Below, in pieces: positions 54,376 through 62,650 of a DNA stretch of 64,000 nt. The stretch covers positions 83,474 to 147,473 of the forward strand of contig JAPLKS010000004.1 in NCBI GenBank assembly GCA_026387915.1. The letters are read 5' to 3'. Below the pieces are notes generated by a model. The model ran no database searches and was not told the origin of the DNA. It was given only the letters and a program-made list of their open reading frames with translations. A program made the position numbers and the translations under genes. The DNA is from Gemmatimonadota bacterium (GTDB taxonomy: Bacteria > Gemmatimonadota > Gemmatimonadetes > Gemmatimonadales > Gemmatimonadaceae). Position 1 is the stretch's first letter, and the number at the start of each line of letters is the position of its first letter.

Positions 54376-55284
54376 GTGATCCTCGGTAGTCTGCTGGATG
54401 ACCTCGCGCAGCAACTTGCCGGCCCCGACGTCCCGCCCTCGCGCGCCGACGCTCGCGACCTGATCGCTTCCGTACTCGACCGCCCGCGCTTCTGGCCCAG
54501 TGCCAATGCCGCGCTCGAGCTCGACGACGCCACCGTGTCGGCCATCACCGCTGCCGCGGCTCGCCTGCAGCAGGGAATGCCGCTGGCCTACGCCGTTGGC
54601 AAGGCTGCCTTCCGACACCTCACCCTGCAGGTAGACGCGCGCGTGTTGATTCCGCGCCCTGAGACCGAGCTGCTGGTGGATATTGTGCTGGCGGCTGTTC
54701 CGCAGGGGGGCGTCGTAGCCGATGTGTGCACCGGCTCGGGCGCGATTGCCCTCGCGCTGGCCACCGAGGGGCGGTTTGAGCGAGTGATTGGCACCGACCT
54801 CTCCTCCGACGCCCTCGACGTCGCACGCGCCAATCTGGAGGCGCTCACAGCCCTGTCTCAGGCCGACTTCGCCGAGCGGCAATCGAGTAGCTCCGCACCG
54901 TTGGGGACGATCGCGCCCGTGGAGTTCCGCCAAGGGGACCTGCTGGCTCCGCTCAGAGGGGAACGCCTGCGAGCGATCGTGGCGAATCCCCCCTATATTG
55001 CTCCGGTTGAAGCAGGCGATCTCCCGTCGCTGGTCCGTGACTGGGAGCCCCATTTGGCCCTCTTCAGCGAAGACGATGGCATGCGGGCAATTCGCGCGAT
55101 TGTGCGCGGGGCGCCCGATTTGTTGGAACCTGGCGGGTTGCTGACGGTTGAAATCGACAGCCAGCGGGCCGATCTGGCTCGCGCATGCGCGGAGGAGGAT
55201 CCGCGCTGGCGCACCGTCTCCGTTCGGATGGACCTCACTGGCCGCGAGCGGTTTCTCGTGGCGCAACGCAATGACGCCCCCTGA
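54376..55284 (+). CDS. prmC: Release factor glutamine methyltransferase
   Basis: 302 residues. An N-terminal helical domain (1-80) leads to a SAM-dependent methyltransferase core with LIPRPETELLVD, VCTGSGAIALALA (SAM loop), and VANPPYIAP, the catalytic NPPY. PrmC methylates the Gln of the GGQ motif in release factors, and it lies 43 bases after prfA as in many bacteria. Start GTG 54376. The YlbF-like gene begins eight bases after its stop. Confidence 0.93.
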   Translation: MILGSLLDDLAQQLAGPDVPPSRADARDLIASVLDRPRFWPSANAALELDDATVSAITAAAARLQQGMPLAYAVGKAAFRHLTLQVDARVLIPRPETELLVDIVLAAVPQGGVVADVCTGSGAIALALATEGRFERVIGTDLSSDALDVARANLEALTALSQADFAERQSSSSAPLGTIAPVEFRQGDLLAPLRGERLRAIVANPPYIAPVEAGDLPSLVRDWEPHLALFSEDDGMRAIRAIVRGAPDLLEPGGLLTVEIDSQRADLARACAEEDPRWRTVSVRMDLTGRERFLVAQRNDAP

Positions 55285-55292
55285 GTTGGGGA

Positions 55293-55661
55293 ATGGAGAC
55301 ACGAGGGATGCTGTCCGACAAAGCCACAGAACTGGGCCGTCTCATTGGCCAGAGCTCGGAATATCAGACGGTCAAGCGCGCCAGCGATGCGCTCACCGAC
55401 GACAAAGCCGCCGTTGCCATGCTCGAGCGTATGGAGCAACTGCGCGTTGAGGCGCAAAAAATGATGGAGCGTGGGGAGCAGCCCACCGCGGAAATGGAGC
55501 AGGAACTCGACAGCTTGCTTGGCCAAGTCCAAACCAACGCGACCTACCAGCGCGTGATGGTGGCCAACGAGAACTTCGATAAAGTGATGGTGCAGGTGAA
55601 CCAATGGATTCTCGATGGCATCCGAAAGGGTGCGGCGAGCCCCATCATCACGCTGGGATAA
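55293..55661 (+). CDS. YlbF/YmcA-family protein
   Basis: Up to 122 residues, wholly helical: KATELGRLIGQSSEYQTVKRA and ALTDDKAAVAMLERMEQLRVE, then a Glu-rich hairpin and a last helix (ENFDKVMVQVNQWILDGI). This is the YlbF/Com_YlbF fold. In Bacillus such proteins join YmcA and YaaT in a complex that directs RNA processing; here no partner is adjacent and no role is proven. ATG 55293 and ATG 55308 are both possible; the second has a better spaced GGAG. Confidence 0.82.
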   Translation: METRGMLSDKATELGRLIGQSSEYQTVKRASDALTDDKAAVAMLERMEQLRVEAQKMMERGEQPTAEMEQELDSLLGQVQTNATYQRVMVANENFDKVMVQVNQWILDGIRKGAASPIITLG

Positions 55662-55663
55662 CG

Positions 55664-56335
55664 GTGGCACGCGGCCGTCTGATCGTATTCGAAGGGGGCG
55701 AGGGGGCGGGGAAGAGCACGCAGCTCGCCCGCCTTGCGTCGCGTCTGACAGCGGCCGGCGTTCGCGTGGCGAATTTTCGTGAGCCTGGCGGTACGCCATT
55801 GGGCGACGAAATTCGCCGCCTTCTGCTCGACCCAGCAGGGCACATGTCGCCGCGCGCGGAAGCGTTGCTCTTTATGGCATCGCGCGCCGAACTCGTGGAG
55901 CGCGAACTGCGCCCGGCGCTCGACGCGGGAACGTGCGTGTTGCTCGACCGGTTCTTCCTCTCGACGTATGCCTACCAAATGGGAGGACGCGGGTTGCCCG
56001 ACGCTGATGTGCGCGCCGCCAATGGCGTGGCGACCAATGGACTCGTGCCGGACGTGACTGTGTTGCTCACGGTTGCGCCAAGCGACGGACTGCAACGCGC
56101 CGCCAAGCGCGGTGCCGCCGATCGTATGGAAAATTCCGGCGATGAGTTTCACACACGCGTCGCGGAGTCGTTCGCTCGCTTCGCTGCCCCAGACTGGCAG
56201 GCCGCACATCCCGAATGCGGTCCCATCCACGCGGTTGATGGATCCGCCGCCGAAGCGTTGGTCGCCGCGCAGGTCCTCGACGTGGTGTGCCGTCACTGTG
56301 CCGAGTTTCGCTCGGCACTCCAGGTCACCGCATGA
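55664..56335 (+). CDS. tmk: Thymidylate kinase
   Basis: 223 residues. Walker A EGGEGAGKSTQ, FREPGGTPLGDEIRR and LLDRFFLSTYAYQMGGRG are the dTMP-kinase motifs. It makes dTDP from dTMP in DNA precursor supply. GTG 55664 stands two bases after the YlbF-like stop. The end overlaps the processing protease gene by ATGA. Confidence 0.93.
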   Translation: MARGRLIVFEGGEGAGKSTQLARLASRLTAAGVRVANFREPGGTPLGDEIRRLLLDPAGHMSPRAEALLFMASRAELVERELRPALDAGTCVLLDRFFLSTYAYQMGGRGLPDADVRAANGVATNGLVPDVTVLLTVAPSDGLQRAAKRGAADRMENSGDEFHTRVAESFARFAAPDWQAAHPECGPIHAVDGSAAEALVAAQVLDVVCRHCAEFRSALQVTA

Positions 56336-57927
56336 ATCGCCGTCCGCTTGCCGCTGTGGTGTTCATCTTTTTGGCGGCGCTCGGCGTCGGTGGCTGGCTC
56401 GTGCGTCGCGGCGTTGCGGCCCCACCCACGGCCACGCCGCGCATCACCTCCGCGCAGGGGCAACGCCTGCTCGGCGACGTCATGCGCTACATCCGCGATA
56501 AGTGGGTGGACACCGTCGCCGCCGATGACATGTTCCGTCGCGCCGCGCTCGGCATGGTGCGCGAACTGGGCGACCCGAACACCTCGTATCTGCCGCCCGA
56601 TCGGCTCAAGCGACTGCGCGAGGCCACCACGGGGATGTACACGGGGATCGGCGCGTCGATTGACACGCGCGAAGGTTGGATTGCCGTGATCGCCACGCGC
56701 CCCGGCTCTCCCGCCGAGCGCGCCGGTGTGCGCACGGGCGACCGGCTCGCCGAAGTCGAGGGCCAGTCGATGCACGGCTGGACGGTCGACGAAGCGCGCA
56801 CCGCGCTGCGCGGCCCCGTTGGGAGTAAGCTGAAGCTCTCCATTCAGCGCGGCGGCAATCGCATTCCGCTCATCATTGAGCGTGGGGAAGTGCACACGAG
56901 CAGCGTGTCGCGCGCGATGATGCTCGACGAGCATGTTGGATACTTCGCCATCACAGGCTTCAGCGATTCGACCGCCATCGAAACATCCGCGACGGTGGAT
57001 TCGCTCGTGAAGGCCGGTGCCACGTCAATGGTGATGGACCTCCGCGGCAATCCGGGTGGATTGCTCACGCAGGGCGTGGCGGTGGCCGATCTGTTTTTGG
57101 ATTCCGGCTTGAAAATCGTCACCACGCGTGGCCGCGGCGTAGCGGCCAGCACCGTGTTCAATGACAAAGCGTCGCAACGGTGGCCGTCGCTCCCCGTGGT
57201 GCTCCTCGTCAACAATTTTACCGCCAGCGCCGCGGAAATCGTGGCGGGCGCGCTGCAGGATCACGATCGCGCGGTGGTGATGGGGCGTCCGACCTATGGG
57301 AAGGGCAGTGCGCAGGCGGTGATGCAGCTAGAAGACGGAGGCGCGCTCAAGGTCACGAATGCGCTCTGGTTCACGCCGGTGGGGCGGAGCATTGATCATC
57401 CGCACGCTCGGCGAGAGGTGGATGTGAGCGCCGACACCGCCAAGCCGCGCTACAAGACCGACAATGGTCGTGTGGTGCTCGGCGGCGGTGGTATCATTCC
57501 CGATGTGTCGGCCGGCGACAGCACGGTCTCGATGGCCGAGCGCGCGTGGGTGGCGGCGGTCGGGACGAAGGTGCCGCTGTTCCGTCTCGCGTTGAAGGAC
57601 TATGCCGCCGAGTTGACGCGCCGTCGTGCCGCGGCGAACGATGAGTTCGTGGTCACGCCGGAGATGCGCGACGGACTGCTCACGCTGCTGCATGCGCGCG
57701 GCCTTGATGTCTCTCGCGACGTCTTCAACGATGCGCACGAAGCGATCGACCGCGTGATCGGGGCTGAGGTGACGCTCCAGGCATTCGGTGTGCTGGGTGC
57801 GCAGCACCGCGCGGTGCACAACGACCCCGTGATTGCGCGAGCGACGAAGCTGGTGGCGAACGCGGGGGCGCCGGCGGCGCTCTTCAAGCGCGTGGTGGCG
57901 CAGAGCAAGGACAGCGCCCGCAAGTAA
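56332..57927 (+). CDS. ctpA: C-terminal processing protease (S41, PDZ)
   Basis: 531 residues. An N-terminal membrane anchor or signal (VVFIFLAALGVGGWLV), a PDZ domain (about 95-180, GIGASIDTREGWIAV) and the S41 core come in order. Catalytic S299 is in NNFTASAAEIVAGAL and K324 in PTYGKGSAQ, spaced 25 residues as usual for the Ser-Lys dyad. The C-terminal 100 residues (helical) are an extra part. Such proteases trim or degrade envelope proteins in the periplasm. It overlaps tmk by ATGA and is followed by a bidirectional terminator. Confidence 0.92.
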   Translation: MNRRPLAAVVFIFLAALGVGGWLVRRGVAAPPTATPRITSAQGQRLLGDVMRYIRDKWVDTVAADDMFRRAALGMVRELGDPNTSYLPPDRLKRLREATTGMYTGIGASIDTREGWIAVIATRPGSPAERAGVRTGDRLAEVEGQSMHGWTVDEARTALRGPVGSKLKLSIQRGGNRIPLIIERGEVHTSSVSRAMMLDEHVGYFAITGFSDSTAIETSATVDSLVKAGATSMVMDLRGNPGGLLTQGVAVADLFLDSGLKIVTTRGRGVAASTVFNDKASQRWPSLPVVLLVNNFTASAAEIVAGALQDHDRAVVMGRPTYGKGSAQAVMQLEDGGALKVTNALWFTPVGRSIDHPHARREVDVSADTAKPRYKTDNGRVVLGGGGIIPDVSAGDSTVSMAERAWVAAVGTKVPLFRLALKDYAAELTRRRAAANDEFVVTPEMRDGLLTLLHARGLDVSRDVFNDAHEAIDRVIGAEVTLQAFGVLGAQHRAVHNDPVIARATKLVANAGAPAALFKRVVAQSKDSARK

Positions 57928-57942
57928 CGGCAACGGCGAGTA

Positions 57943-57982
57943 AAAAGAGCGGGCCGGCGAATCGTCGCCGGCCCGCTCTTTT
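57943..57982. terminator. Bidirectional intrinsic terminator
   Basis: A perfect 18-bp stem (57943-57960 with 57965-57982) with an ATCG loop. Its outer A and T runs give a T-tract on both strands. It lies between the convergent protease and M28 peptidase genes and can end transcription from both. Confidence 0.9.
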
Positions 57983-57999
57983 GTATGACCCGCAATCTT

Positions 58000-59580
58000 T
58001 TACGGCTGCACCTTCGGCGGTCCCTTCTTCGGCAGCATCGCATCGCGCTGTGCGGCCTGCCAGGCGAATGCGGCGACCACGGCCGAGTTCCACTTCATGT
58101 CGTCGGCCTGAATGCGTTCGTAGACATCGGCATTCGAGTGGTGGGTACGGGTGCCGTATTCCACCGGATCCTGAATGAACTGGAAGCCCGGAATCCCCAC
58201 GGCATCAAATGCCTGGTGGTCGGTGCCGGTGGTGTTGGAGATAGTGGTGGTCTTCATGCCGTCATTCTTGAACGGCAGCATCCAGGCGTCGAAGATCGAG
58301 CCGACGTTGGCGTTCCCCTGCTGGTACACACCGCGAATTTTGCCGGTGCCGTTGTCTACGTTGAAGTACGCAGAGAGCTTGGCGAGTTCGGGCTTGGCGC
58401 CGGTCGAGTCCTGCAGATGCTGACGCACATAGGCGCGCGAGCCAAGCAGTCCCTGTTCTTCTCCGGTCCAGAGACCAATGCGAATGGTGCGGCGCGGCTT
58501 GAGGCCGAGCGACTGAATCAGACGCATCGCTTCCATCATGACGGCCGAGCCGGCGGCGTTATCGGTGGCGCCGGTGCCGGCGTGCCACGAATCGAAGTGC
58601 GCGCCAATCATGACAATTTCGTCCTTGAGTGCCGGATCGGTTCCCGGAATCTCGGCGAGCACGTTGAACGAGCTCGGGTCGTCATCGTAGAACTTGTTCG
58701 TCATCTCCAATTCGAGGGTGACGGGCACGTTTTTCTGCAGCGTACGGTACACGCGGCCGTAGCTCTCGGCGCCCACGTGCACCACCGGCACCTGGGCTTC
58801 GTTCTTGTTGTTGTGCGGATTGCCGTTGTCAGTGAAGATCGTGCCACCGTCCCCGCGTGCGCGGAGCAACACAGCGCCGACCCCTTCCTTCTCGAGAAAG
58901 CGCATGGCTGCGGTGTCGCGCCACACCGTGGCAAAGTTCATGCGGGCGCCTGGCACCGCGCCGGCGCCGCCTGCACGACCACCACGACCGGCCGCCTGCG
59001 GCGCCGGCGGAGCCGCCGCAGCCATCGTGGCGAGTTGTTCATCGGTGAAGCGCGAGAACTCGGCGGTGAGGTGCGGGCGCACATCCACGAGCGAATCGAC
59101 GAGCAGGAACTTCCCCTTGAGCTTGCCGGCCATTTTGTAGAGATCGGCCATGGAGTCGAGCTTTACGATCATCGCGCCGCCACTCACCTTGCCCTTGGTG
59201 CTCGCGCTCCAGGCGCGCGGCGCGGCCTGAATGGGGAACGCTTGCGGCGCGGTGGCGTGGAAGGTCATGCGCTCGTTCGTCCAGCCGCGGCCAAACGGGC
59301 CCCACTTTTCCGAGCGGACGTTGGCGAGTCCCCAGCCTGTCATGGTGGACTCGGCCCAGTCGCCGGCGCGGCGCGTGATGGGCGAGCCGGTGAGGCGTGG
59401 ACCGTGCACGTCGGTGAGCCAGCTCATCATATCCATCACTTGCGACTTCGTCATTTCCTCGGCCTTAATGCGCTCGAAGGTGGCGACGTCAACTTTTTCC
59501 TGCGCCGGCAGTGCGGCAGCAGTAAGGGCAAACGCAACGGTCAGCGCAATAGCGCGACGCGCGTCGGAAAACATCCGCAT
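58000..59580 (-). CDS. Secreted M28-family zinc peptidase
   Basis: 526 residues. A signal peptide (IALTVAFALTAAALPAQ) is followed by a PA-like insert (about 115-280) and an M28 catalytic core. GAHFDSWHAGTGATDNAAGS gives His and Asp zinc ligands. GEEQGLLGSRAY holds the catalytic Glu, FNVDNGTG an Asp, and TRTHHSNADVYERI the last His. It would release N-terminal residues from peptides outside the cytoplasm. ATG 59580 or 59574 begins the signal peptide; GAGGAGTG precedes it. Confidence 0.9.
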   Translation of the reverse strand: MRMFSDARRAIALTVAFALTAAALPAQEKVDVATFERIKAEEMTKSQVMDMMSWLTDVHGPRLTGSPITRRAGDWAESTMTGWGLANVRSEKWGPFGRGWTNERMTFHATAPQAFPIQAAPRAWSASTKGKVSGGAMIVKLDSMADLYKMAGKLKGKFLLVDSLVDVRPHLTAEFSRFTDEQLATMAAAAPPAPQAAGRGGRAGGAGAVPGARMNFATVWRDTAAMRFLEKEGVGAVLLRARGDGGTIFTDNGNPHNNKNEAQVPVVHVGAESYGRVYRTLQKNVPVTLELEMTNKFYDDDPSSFNVLAEIPGTDPALKDEIVMIGAHFDSWHAGTGATDNAAGSAVMMEAMRLIQSLGLKPRRTIRIGLWTGEEQGLLGSRAYVRQHLQDSTGAKPELAKLSAYFNVDNGTGKIRGVYQQGNANVGSIFDAWMLPFKNDGMKTTTISNTTGTDHQAFDAVGIPGFQFIQDPVEYGTRTHHSNADVYERIQADDMKWNSAVVAAFAWQAAQRDAMLPKKGPPKVQP

Positions 59581-59721
59581 GCGGACACTCCTCGAGAGTG
59601 AAAGGGCACTACGTCTACGAACAAAGGTGGCACGGCGTTGCCGCGCTGTCATCCGGTTACCAGGCCCTGGTGGCTGGAAGCGGCGACCATCGGCCACTGC
59701 GCACGCGGCCGGCCGAGCGCT

Positions 59722-60477
59722 TCAGGGGCGTTTGCCGCCGCCCATCATGGCCGCTTGGTCGATAATGCGCGTTCCCGCTGGCGGGGTGAATCGTAGGGCA
59801 TCGGCAGGTAGCACACCGTTCAGCCGAATCCGCGTGAAGCGGACCGTGCGGAGCATCCCACTGGGCTCGACCGTTTCGACCTGCCAGAGGAGCGTGTCGG
59901 CGCGGCCGATCCACAGCCGAGCTTTCTGAAACATCCCGCCATTCTTCTTCGGCACGAGTTCATACACGCCGGTGGTTCGGCCGTCGATTTTGTCGTCGGG
60001 AAGTGCTTTCGTCTCAAACTCCGCGGTCGGAAGCGAGAGCAACTGCGAAATAAAATCGAAGTTTCCCCCGACCGCGCGCGATAGCTTGAGCACCTGTCCC
60101 TTCATCGTGCTCGGCAGGTACACCCAGACCGCCGAGTCGTCGCTCACGATCGCGTCGCCTGCTGGGTCTGAGTAGCGCAGGGCAAAATGCAACGCACCGT
60201 GCTGAAAGAGTTCTCCCTTTGCGGTGCGAGCGCCAGAGACGCCGGGGTTGGTCAGCGTCTGCACGAAGGTGCCACGGAGCGACGCGAACTCGCGGTAGCG
60301 GACCGACGCGCGCCGGAGCAGTGTCGGCGTCGTATCCTGCTGCGCCGAGAGCGTCAGGGGAAACATTAGACTCAGCGTCGCCCCCACCATCACCGTGCGA
60401 CCCGCGCGCGCGGTGATGCGCCCGGCGCTCCGCCACGCGGTCGTCACAGCGGTGGACGGCGCGTGCGCCTCGCTCAC
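59722..60477 (-). CDS. lolA: Outer-membrane lipoprotein carrier LolA-like protein
   Basis: 251 residues. The signal core is at residues 30-46 ([17 protein letters not shown]), after an unusually long N-terminus. The LolA domain follows: [54 protein letters not shown] and [15 protein letters not shown]. LolA ferries lipoproteins from the inner to the outer membrane across the periplasm. GTG 60477 overlaps the DAHP-synthase stop; an internal ATG at 60390 would give a normal-length signal peptide and may be the true start. Confidence 0.85.
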   Translation of the reverse strand: MSEAHAPSTAVTTAWRSAGRITARAGRTVMVGATLSLMFPLTLSAQQDTTPTLLRRASVRYREFASLRGTFVQTLTNPGVSGARTAKGELFQHGALHFALRYSDPAGDAIVSDDSAVWVYLPSTMKGQVLKLSRAVGGNFDFISQLLSLPTAEFETKALPDDKIDGRTTGVYELVPKKNGGMFQKARLWIGRADTLLWQVETVEPSGMLRTVRFTRIRLNGVLPADALRFTPPAGTRIIDQAAMMGGGKRP

Positions 60478-61493
60478 GCGATGGAGCGGTCCACGGCCTC
60501 CGCCACACGGCGGAGCTGCACCATGAGATCGCTGAACTGATCGAGCGTCAGCGACTGGGCGCCGTCGGAGAGTGCACGATCGGGCTGCGGATGCATCTCA
60601 ATCATCAGGCCGTCGGCGCCGCACGCCACAGCGGCGCGCGACATTGGCATCACTTTGTCGCGACGCCCGGTGCCGTGACTTGGGTCGGCAACGATCGGCA
60701 GATGCGACAGTTGATGCACCACGGGAATGGCGGTGAGATCGAACAGGTTGCGCGAGGCACTATCAAAGCTGCGCAGTCCACGTTCGCACAGAATGACGTT
60801 TGGGTTCCCCTCGCTCAGCACGTACTCGGCGCTCAGCAGGAGATCCTGGATGGTCGCGGCCATGCCACGCTTGAGCAACACCGGCTTGCCGATGCGCCCC
60901 ACCGTTTTGAGCAGCGAGTAGTTCTGCATGTTGCGCGCGCCAATCTGAATGCAGTCGGCCACTTCGGCGACGAGATGCGCGCCTTCGTCGTCCATGGCTT
61001 CGGTGACGATGGCGAGTCCGGTCTCCGCTTTGGCGAGCGCGAGGAGCTCGAGCCCTTTCTTGCCGAGCCCCTGAAACGAATACGGCGAGCTGCGCGGCTT
61101 GAATGCGCCGCCGCGTAGCGCCTTGCCGCCTGCGGCCTTCACGGCGCGCGCCGACTCGAGGATCTGCGCTTCGGACTCTACCGAACAGGGGCCCGCGATC
61201 ACGGGCACATCTTTACCGCCAAAGGCGACGCCCGGTGCGATCGTCACGATCGTGCTGTCGGGGCGCCATTCGCGGGAGACTTGTTTGTATGGATTCGAAA
61301 CGTGAATGACTTTGGCGACGCCGGACAACTCGGCGATGAGCGAATCATCCACCCGTCCGTCGTTACCGACGAGTCCGACGGCCGTGCGCTGTGCACCCGG
61401 CATCGGAGCGGGCGTGTATCCCATCGCCTTGATAGCAGCGCACACCGCATCGACATCAGCCGAGGTCGCGTGGTGCGACATCACAACGAGCAT
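60474..61493 (-). CDS. aroF: 3-deoxy-7-phosphoheptulonate synthase, type I-beta with regulatory domain
   Basis: 339 residues. A ferredoxin-like N-terminal domain (1-70) resembles that of feedback-regulated DAHP synthases. The catalytic barrel has [47 protein letters not shown] and [12 protein letters not shown]. It joins phosphoenolpyruvate and erythrose 4-phosphate to start the shikimate pathway. It overlaps lolA by GTGA on the same strand. An intrinsic terminator lies only about 17 bases before its ATG, so it may need its own promoter or be attenuated. Confidence 0.94.
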   Translation of the reverse strand: MLVVMSHHATSADVDAVCAAIKAMGYTPAPMPGAQRTAVGLVGNDGRVDDSLIAELSGVAKVIHVSNPYKQVSREWRPDSTIVTIAPGVAFGGKDVPVIAGPCSVESEAQILESARAVKAAGGKALRGGAFKPRSSPYSFQGLGKKGLELLALAKAETGLAIVTEAMDDEGAHLVAEVADCIQIGARNMQNYSLLKTVGRIGKPVLLKRGMAATIQDLLLSAEYVLSEGNPNVILCERGLRSFDSASRNLFDLTAIPVVHQLSHLPIVADPSHGTGRRDKVMPMSRAAVACGADGLMIEMHPQPDRALSDGAQSLTLDQFSDLMVQLRRVAEAVDRSIA

Positions 61494-61509
61494 GGTGAAA
61501 CGACCTCAC

Positions 61510-61537
61510 AAAAATGAGAGAGCAACGACCTCTCTCA
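61510..61537 (-). terminator. Intrinsic terminator upstream of aroF
   Basis: On the minus strand TGAGAGAG and CTCTCTCA (61530-61537 and 61515-61522) form an 8-bp stem with a seven-base loop and are followed by TTTTTG. It lies 20 bases after the FlgD-like gene's stop and just before the aroF start. Confidence 0.75.
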
Positions 61538-61556
61538 ATATAAGCGGAGGTGCTGT

Positions 61557-62636
61557 CTATTGCCCTTTCCAGAGCGCCGACACGGTTTTGGTGACGCCGT
61601 CGCCCTTGAAGCGAATGAGATACACGCCGGCCGGCACCACGCGGCCATCGTCGGCTCGCCCGTCCCACGTGAGGCGTGGATCACAGCCAGAGTCGCTCTG
61701 CGGGTCCGAGCGGCCATAGCGGCCCGCAGGGAGGGTGTTGCCCACACCGAGCCCACGTCCAGGGAGAATGCGAGCCACGTGGTTACCCCGCAGGTCAAAG
61801 ACGTCAAGCGACACGTCGCTCTGGACCCGAAGATCGAACCAGATGCAGGTGCTCGCGACTCGCGCGGTCGGAAACGGATTGGGAAAGTTCTGAAACAGCG
61901 TGGTGGCGAGCGGTGCGTTTGCGTCGCGGATTACAAAGGTCGACGCGCTCTGCACCGTGATACTGTCATCCCCTGGGACGACGGCGCGCACCGACCAGCG
62001 ATACGACGTATTGGACTCGAGGTCGGCGAAGGCGGTGAAGGCGGTGTCGCTCAGCGTGGCGGTCTGCACGGGATCGCCGCGCAGGTTGCTGAAGATCGTC
62101 AGGAGGTAGCGCCACGGCTTGGCCGGCGCGAAGAGGTGCGCGCTGGTCCAGACGAACGTCGGGCGAACCGAGCCGATGGTGGTGCCGTTCGCGTTGTTCG
62201 GCGCGACCAGCGACAGCCACGTCGCCGTGGTGCGTGGTCCGGTGGCGTCGCTCAGTACGAGCGCGCCGAGCGCCGTGCGGGCCCGCACGCGCCACCACAC
62301 GGTGATGCGTTCCGGCAACAGATGCGGCACCACGATAACTGTTGAGCCGCCGGTGACGGTGCTGTCCACGAGCAGCGCGCCGGTAAAATCCGAGCGCAAG
62401 CTGAGTTGCAAGGTGAGTTGCAACGGCAACTCACTCGCCGTGAATCCAGTGGCGGTGATCACGAATCGTGGCGTGCCTTCGCGAATCGGATTTCCGTCCG
62501 GTCCGACGACACTCACCGACCCGGAAGTCTGCGCGCCAGCGAGACGAGCACCGGCGCACAACAGCCAAAGGGCTACGCCGGCGAGGCGGGCACACCCACG
62601 CCATCCGTGGATGGCGTGACGTACTCCGCGGCGCAT
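61557..62636 (-). CDS. Exported protein with FlgD-like C-terminal domain
   Basis: 359 residues. A signal peptide (LAGVALWLLCAGARLAGAQ) is followed by fibronectin/Ig-like strands (about 30-260). A C-terminal FlgD-like domain comes last, with NFPNPFPTARVAS, DVFDLRGNHVARILPG, TWDGRADDGRVVPAGVYLIRF and KTVSALWKG. The PNPF pattern followed by a beta domain is common at the ends of surface proteins in Bacteroidota-like and related phyla, where it acts as an export or anchoring part. The start at 62636 is set by the signal peptide; the open frame runs on into smc. Confidence 0.78.
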   Translation of the reverse strand: MRRGVRHAIHGWRGCARLAGVALWLLCAGARLAGAQTSGSVSVVGPDGNPIREGTPRFVITATGFTASELPLQLTLQLSLRSDFTGALLVDSTVTGGSTVIVVPHLLPERITVWWRVRARTALGALVLSDATGPRTTATWLSLVAPNNANGTTIGSVRPTFVWTSAHLFAPAKPWRYLLTIFSNLRGDPVQTATLSDTAFTAFADLESNTSYRWSVRAVVPGDDSITVQSASTFVIRDANAPLATTLFQNFPNPFPTARVASTCIWFDLRVQSDVSLDVFDLRGNHVARILPGRGLGVGNTLPAGRYGRSDPQSDSGCDPRLTWDGRADDGRVVPAGVYLIRFKGDGVTKTVSALWKGQ

Positions 62637-62650
62637 CGCCGGCGTCCGGC

